A stretch of DNA of 64,000 bases from Hemerocallis citrina (taxonomy: Eukaryota > Streptophyta > Magnoliopsida > Asparagales > Asphodelaceae). The notes below the pieces were generated by a model. That model ran no database searches. It had not been told where the DNA came from and saw nothing but the letters and a program-made list of their open reading frames with translations. The translations under genes and the position numbers were made by a program. Shown here in pieces: positions 58,960 through 64,000 of the stretch (position 1 is the stretch's first letter; each line of letters begins with the position of its first letter). The stretch spans positions 172,693,004 to 172,757,003 of the forward strand of contig CM030368.1 of the NCBI GenBank assembly GCA_017893485.1, in the 5' to 3' direction.

Positions 58960-61295
58960 TTAGCACGAACCTTCGCCTTCGTCATCATCACTCTCTACAG
59001 CGTTTGGAGCTTCTTCATTGCCCACCGATCTACTAAAAAAGGAAGAAGAATGAGTTAGTACTTACCAAAATAACAAAGTTTGAGTCCAATTAACAAATAC
59101 AAAATCTCTGATATAATACCTTGTTACATTTTTTGGGCAATTCCGTGAATCGTGGCCTACGACACGAAGACATGTCCTACAAAGTCTTGGCCTCTTCGTT
59201 TTTTGACCTTCTCTTACCGACTTCAACCGTTTCTCTTTAGGCCTCCCCTTTGTGGTGCACTGTACAGGGTCACCTACATGTGCATGTGCATATGCTTGTC
59301 CACCACTCTCAGGTTGTGCACTACCTTCGTGTGGTGTGCTGTTCACTGACTCAATCTTAGCAAAGCCTTCAATTCCCTTCAGCATGTGGTCGAGCATGTA
59401 CTTGTATCCTGCTCTGAAGAACAACCAAGATCGACCATATGTCTTGAGTGCATACTCAGTTCACAATAACGCGAAGCAAAATTGTTGCCCATATTATTGG
59501 GAACCGGTATACTGCTTCTCCTCATTTGATCCCTGGTCCATCGCCTACAAATATATTGTTCGGGTAGTGCGGTGTGATCTGTGAACCGAATAACTGCAAG
59601 TAGATGTTTGCAGGGAATGCCTACGAAGTAGTACATGGAACAAGGACATTTAGCAATTTTACTGATTTTACAATAAGAAATCACCCTCCCCGGTTCTGAA
59701 TTTCCACAAACTGTTACAGAATAAGCTGCACTATCCGGTGTATCCATACTCGCAATTAAACTCACATTAAGTAATAAGCTTTTGACAACTTCTTGTTGAA
59801 ATTTGTAGAAAATCTTCAAAGTGTATGTCCCTGCCATTTGTGACTCCAATGCCCACTTGGTCTTCAATTTTGGCCGCTCCTCGCGATTACGATGTGTTTC
59901 TTTAAGTTCATCGTGTCTTTGTTTTACTAAGAGTCGGTCAAAGATGATAGCAAATTCATGTAGTGAGTACTTTTTATGAGTATGGTGCTTCAAGGATAAA
60001 TGTAGCGATTCGCTACGTTGGGTACTCAACATGCCCCCCCAAAATGAGTCTCTTGCGTACACAGGGGCCCATTTTTCACGGATCTCAAATTTTTCCTTCA
60101 ACCATTTGTTATTTTCTAATTTGTACTGAGAGATCAAATTTTTCCACTTCTGTTCGAATTCTGTTTTAAATTCTGTCGTATAAATGATAGTCTTCAAAGC
60201 ATCCCTGAACTCATCAACGTTATTCGACATTCTAACTTCATGCGGTAGCTTATCCAAAATATGCCAAATGCAATATCTATGTGACGTGATTGGAAAAACT
60301 TTGGAAATTGCAGAAGTTATCCCGCGATCCTCATCTGTCACGATGTTGATCGGATCATATGGCATTGCAGCACGCCACTTTTCAAAGAACCACTCAAATG
60401 AGGATGTCTTCTCATTAGGGATGAACCCACAACCTAGGAATATTGATTGCCAATGATGGTTGAATCCAACAAATGGTACGAACAACATCCCGTATCGGTT
60501 TGTGTTGTAGGTAGCGTCAAAGCAGAGAACATCCGCAAATACTTTGTAATTATTTCTAGCGATACCGTCCACCCAGACACAATGTGTCAATCGCCCTTCG
60601 GGGTCACATTGGTAATCAAAATAGAATAAGGGGTCGATCGCCTTTTTCGATTCAAAAAATTCAAGTAGCATTTGTCCGTCGTGTCCTTTTAAACCTTCCA
60701 TCTCGTCTCTCCTGAGATTTCTTACATCGGTTTCAGTGAATCCAATTTTCTCATTACCTCCACTTGCACCTTCAAAGAATAGCATTTGTTTGCATACAGG
60801 GACATTAGCTTCGGTAAGTTGACCAATTACATTTTTATCTGTCTTAGTCAATTCACGGTTTCGAGGTATCAAGTGATGCCTACTGGGTGAAGTAAATTCG
60901 TGATTGTGTGCTTCATTTAACGAATAAATAATCCACGAATTACTTTGTGAAGTACTATGTGGGTTTATTTTCACACGGACGAAAGCTTTGCAACCCGTTC
61001 TAGAAGTTGTACCTCGTCTGGTTTCATTATAGCTATTCGGTGACTCCCCGGCTTTATTACAGACATATGATTTATCCACTACATCGTTTCCCTTATATTT
61101 ATTTCCACCCTTACGCATAGCGAATCCCGCACATTTGCAATATGATGAATAAAATTTTTCCGCATCCTCAAGGGTGGAAAATGTCATACCAATCTTCGGT
61201 TTTAGGTGCTCGTCAACATGAGGAAGATACTCGCCAAGTTGTTGTGCACGAACAAATTTATCCCCGGCAACAGAACTTCCTTCGAAACTGTCCAT
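58960..61295 (-). CDS. FAR1/MuDR-type MULE transposase, one frameshift near the 3' end
   Basis: ATG at 61295 follows acceptor TTTCTTAG (ends 61298). The first 638 codons hold an N-terminal FAR1 DNA-binding domain (residues about 48-134, with Cys and the HNH of EAHNHEF), the MULE DDE domain (D260 in CFDATYNTN, D321 in VTDEDRGI, the C2H motif HRYCIWHI at 340-347, E429 in TQRSES), and a SWIM zinc finger (C550-x-C552 ... C562-x-H564 in GIPCKHLL). All catalytic and metal residues are present. Near 59414 one base appears to be missing: the frame shifts from SSEQ to YKYMLDHMLKGIEGFAK, continuing to a zinc knuckle (CRTCLRVVGHDSRNCP), donor AAG|GTATTA at 59120, and a last exon 59032-58960 with an acidic tail ending EGEGSC. 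Family role: cut-and-paste transposition in the nucleus. The shift removes only the C-terminal zinc knuckle, so activity cannot be excluded. Confidence 0.92.
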
Positions 61296-61297
61296 AC

Positions 61298-63037
61298 CTA
61301 AGAAACCGTGAAGAGGAGAATAGTTAGGGGTACTAAACCGTTGTATTTGGTGTTTTTATAAGTGCGCAAGCCACCAAAACTTGAAAAGGATAAAAGTTTC
61401 GTATTTTTTGGAGGTGGTTTGAAGTGTTTTATAAATGGCCCGCACTTAGAAAATTCTAATTCTAAAACTTATAATGCGAGGAAATAGAGCAAAACCGCAC
61501 AAACGGCATCCAAAAATTATAAAAATTTCCATCTAGGTGGAATTCACATAGGAAAAGCCACCCGAACTTGTAGAAAGGAGTTTCGACTCACGGTTTGCGA
61601 GATACGACCGTATACCGCTTTATAATAGTTTTTTTAACCGAAAGCGATACGCGACCGTATCTCTCGAACCGTGAGTCGAAACTCACTTCTACAAGTTCGT
61701 TTGGCTTCTCGTAGGTGACACCAACCTAATCGCAAAGTTTCGTATTTTTTGGAGGCCGTTTGAAGGGTTTTCTAATCTACCCGCACTTAGAAAATTCTAA
61801 GTTTAAAACTTGTAGTGCGAGGAAGTTGAGAAAACCGCGCAAACGGCACCCGAAAAATTTAAAACTTTTCGACTAGGCCGGATTCACGTAGGGCAAGCCA
61901 CCCGAACTTGTAGAAGCGAGTTTCGACTCACGGTTTGCTAGATACGACCGTATACCGCTTTATAATAGTTTTTTTCCAACCAAAACCGATACGCGGCCGA
62001 ATCTCTCGGACCGTGAGTCGAAATTCACTTCTACAACTTCGGGTCACTTCTCGTAGGTGACACCAACCCGCCCGCAAAGTTTCGTATTTTTTTGAGGTCG
62101 TTTGAATGGTTTTCTAATCTACCCGCACTTAGAAAATTCTAAGGCTAAAACTTGTAATGCGAGGAAGTTGAGAAAACCGCGCGAACGGCATTCGAAAATT
62201 ATAAAACTTTCCGACTTGGTCGGATTCACGTAGGGCAAGCCACCCGAACTTGTAGTGGCGTGTTTCGAGTCACGGTTCGCGAGATACGGCCGTCTACCGC
62301 TTTACTCGGTTTTTTCCCAACCGTAAGCGGTACGCGGCCGTATCTCTCGAACCATGAGTCGAAACTCACTTCTACAAGTTGGTTTGGCTTCTCGTAGGTG
62401 ACACCAACCAATTCGCACGGTTTCGTATTTTTTGGAGGTCGTTTGAAGGATTTTCTAATCTAATCTAACCGCACTTACAAAATTCTAAGTCTAAAACTTG
62501 TAAAGCGAAGAAGTTGAGCAAAACCGCACAAACGGCCTCCAAAAAATACGAAACTTTCCGACTTGGTCGGATTCACGTAGGGCAAGCCACCCGAACTTGT
62601 AGAAGCGAGTTTCGAGTCACGGTTTGCGATATACGGCCGTGCACCGCTATACTTGGTTTTTTCCAACCGAAAGCGATACGCGGCCGTATCTCTCGAACCG
62701 TGAGTCGAAACTTGCTTCTACAAGTTGGTGTGGCTTATACTACGTGAGACGAACCTACTCGGAAAGTTTCGTATTTTTTTACGGTCGTTCGCAGGGTTTT
62801 CAACCATAACCGCACTGAAAATTCTAACTAATTTCCTATATACAATTCTAATTCTACAAGATACTAATGCAAGGAACATAATTCGGCAATTGAATATACT
62901 TGAGGTCAACCCGATTCTACATCTAAAATCTACTAACGCATTCAAAAAAATTTTCCAATTTCTAAAAAAATTACTACACACAAATTCAACAAAATAAATA
63001 CAAATGTAGATTATTGGGTTCAAGAAATAGTGTATAC
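61298..63037 (-). repeat. Right TIR intron: four ~341-bp hairpin units
   Basis: On the minus strand the donor AAG|GTATAC at 63037 is the same as in the left arm, and the acceptor TTTCTTAG lies just before the transposase ATG. The interior has four units of the same ~341-bp repeat (inverted; plus-strand landmarks near 61580, 61920, 62261 and 62606), each with the GAGTTTCGACTCACGG / CCGTGAGTCGAAACTC pair. There are three fewer units than in the left arm. Confidence 0.88.
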
Positions 63038-63515
63038 CTTACGGAATAGGTCGAAATCAGGGCGCGAAATCGGTTTTGTAAGAGAACTAGGGTTCCGATT
63101 TCGTATCGAAGAGGGGAAGAGAACCTAGGGTTTCGATCGTCGGAGTTAGAGGGTTTCAATCTTCGGAGTTGGGAGAGAAGAGGGAGTTCGAAGGTTTCGA
63201 TCGTCGGAGCTAGGGTTTTTTTCTCCGTCGTTTGGGTTTGGGTTCGTCGAAGAAAGAATAAGAGAGCGGAAGAAAACGAACTGTATGTCGACGAAAATGA
63301 AAAAAAATATCCTTAACCCGTTCTTCCCAATAACGGGTTAAGGCCCTTTTTTTTAATAAAATTTTGTCTTAACCCGTTCTTGCCAACGACGGGTTACGGC
63401 AAGATCTGATAAAAAAAAATCTGGACCGTTGGATCTTCGATCCAACGGTCAAGATCGAAGTTCGCACGGGTCCGTGCGAACCGACCCGTTCCGGCCCATT
63501 TGCAACCGAAGAACG

Positions 63516-63517
<2 letters not shown>
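63038..63517 (-). promoter_or_regulatory. Right TIR outer part: palindromes, promoter region and 5'UTR exon
   Basis: Mirror of the left end. AACCCGTT hairpins lie at 63311-63342 and 63367-63397, a 10-bp-stem hairpin CCGTTGGATC...GATCCAACGG at 63426-63448, and a near-palindrome around CACGGGTCCGTG at 63460-63481. The leader exon ends at 63038. Serves the transposase gene. Confidence 0.7.
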
Positions 63518-63559
<42 letters not shown>

Positions 63560-63738
63560 TCACGATTTTTTTTTTTGTTTTTTTTTTAGTGAAAAGGTGG
63601 AATAACTGATCACGAAATTTGATCTTGAAAAAATGCGATCTGATTTTTTTTCTTTCTTTCTTTCTTTTTTTTTTTTTTTTAATTTTTTTTAAAAACTAAT
63701 AAAAATCAATTAGATGATTGATTAAAAATAGATCAAAG
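63518..63738 (-). other. Copia C leader (part 3)
   Basis: Starts in (TA)n (63520-63553), then T-rich tracts including CTTT runs near 63650. Leads to the primer-binding site. Confidence 0.7.
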
Positions 63739-63753
63739 TGGCTCTGATACAAC
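63739..63753 (-). other. Primer-binding site of copia C
   Basis: The minus strand reads GTTGTATCAGAGCCA, which differs by one base within TGGTATCAGAGCCA-type sites complementary to initiator-Met tRNA. It directly adjoins the 5' LTR. Confidence 0.8.
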
Positions 63754-64000
63754 TGTTGGGATTTTGTTCTTCCCTATTTCCTAGATCACAATGATCTAAT
63801 ATTTAAACTAATCTTAAATAAAATAAAAAGAATAGAAATCAATAAATATTACCTTCAAGCTTTGATTTTTCGTTTCTTTTTCTTCTTCAATTCTAATTCT
63901 AGTTCTTCCTCTCCTTTCCTTCTATATCCTGGTGGGAGGCACAAGAGAGACAGCTAGGTTTTACCCTTACTCTCATATTTATAGAGGAGATGAAAGCTTA
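63754..64000 (-). repeat. 5' LTR of copia C (partial, runs off window)
   Basis: On the plus strand it starts TGTTGGGATTTTGTTCTTCC and parallels 32092-32340 almost base for base, including the TATA-like CTATAAATATGAG on the minus strand. Confidence 0.92.

Larger units (their letters stand above)
52865..63517. mobile_element. Foldback-type MULE with convergent PMD and FAR1-transposase genes (10.65 kb)
   Basis: The two ends are inverted copies starting AGYGWTCTTCGGTTGCAAA, and similarity continues inward for more than 2 kb on each side. Both ends lie in (TA)n tracts (52805-52860, 63520-63553), so the 9-11-bp MULE TSD cannot be separated from the repeat. Each arm provides terminal palindromes, a leader exon and a 5'UTR intron made of ~341-bp repeats. 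Inside, a PMD gene (plus strand) and a FAR1/MuDR-type transposase (minus strand) converge. Boundaries are good to about 5 bp. Confidence 0.9.
32092..64000 (-). mobile_element. Ty1/copia retrotransposon, copia C, with five nested insertions; 5' end beyond window
   Basis: The 3' LTR is 32092-33194 and the 5' LTR begins at 63754 and runs out of the window. Between them, on the minus strand and once insertions are removed, lie primer-binding site, a leader of about 1.6 kb, gag, protease, integrase, RT, RNase H and polypurine tract in normal copia order. Insertions: solo LTR (33576-38369), hAT-1 (40301-43869), hAT-2 (45160-48694), LINE (49779-52521), MULE (52865-63517). It sits in a gypsy gag. Confidence 0.92.

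Noticed and set aside
59963..60629. Plus-strand open frames opposite the transposase
   Set aside because: Antisense shadows of an intact transposase exon.
1..64000. CRISPR arrays, rRNA, tRNA genes or bacterial defence systems
   Set aside because: The tandem arrays here have no spacer-repeat alternation, and I recognised no tRNA cloverleaf or rRNA signature. The genome is clearly plant nuclear.

Overview
The window looks like repeat-rich nuclear DNA of a flowering plant, probably a eudicot. Everything recognisable is plant-type: GT-AG introns, FAR1-type MULE transposase, a plant mobile domain gene, Ty1/copia and Ty3/gypsy retrotransposons, hAT elements and MITEs. There are no bacterial operons, rRNA or CRISPR arrays, and I recognised no tRNA gene. 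The species cannot be told from this sequence alone. The only ordinary host gene is a 5'-truncated locus for 60S ribosomal protein L7 (10239-17356). Nearly everything else is transposable-element sequence, most of it placed here by matching target-site duplications (TSDs) read directly from the bases.

Layout. 1-10 kb: a solo LTR (466-943); two copies of one hAT-type MITE (2821-3124, 7055-7368), the second nested in a 1.57-kb non-autonomous hAT element (7002-8568), which itself sits in a decayed Ty3/gypsy pol remnant. 10-17 kb: L7 exons with a 5.8-kb copia element (copia A, 10749-16542) in the last intron. 17-25 kb: L7 3' flank, Helitron-like sequence, a palindromic hAT MITE (19209-19413), a PIF/Harbinger-like element containing a LINE tail (19569-20950), and a gag-only copia element (21640-24997). 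25-64 kb: one nested stack. A gypsy gag starting at 25304 is split by copia B (25326-31110, sister of copia A in inverse orientation) and by copia C (32092 to beyond the window, minus strand). Copia C has in turn received a 4.8-kb solo LTR (33576-38369), an autonomous-type hAT (40301-43869), a gene-capturing hAT (45160-48694), a 5'-truncated LINE (49779-52521) and a 10.65-kb MULE (52865-63517).

The MULE is the most interesting unit. Its long terminal inverted repeats each supply a promoter region, a 5'UTR exon and a 5'UTR intron to one of two convergent genes: a plant mobile domain (PMD) gene on the left and a FAR1/MuDR-like transposase on the right. This repeats the layout of maize MuDR, with PMD in the mudrB position. 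Both introns are filled with a ~341-bp tandem repeat (7 units left, 4 right), and each unit is itself a long hairpin. A second array (138 bp x 5) of AACCCGTT palindromes lies between the 3' ends of the genes, and the same palindrome occurs near both termini.

The gene-capturing hAT carries recognisable pieces of two unrelated host genes, CDC73 (PAF1 complex) and DCAF13/SOF1 (WD40, nucleolar), plus two exon-like pieces I could not name. In the L7 locus, a Tyr-to-stop change has at the same time created a consensus GTAAGT splice donor that would restore the frame with loss of five residues. Exact boundaries rest on reading by eye; no database search was possible.
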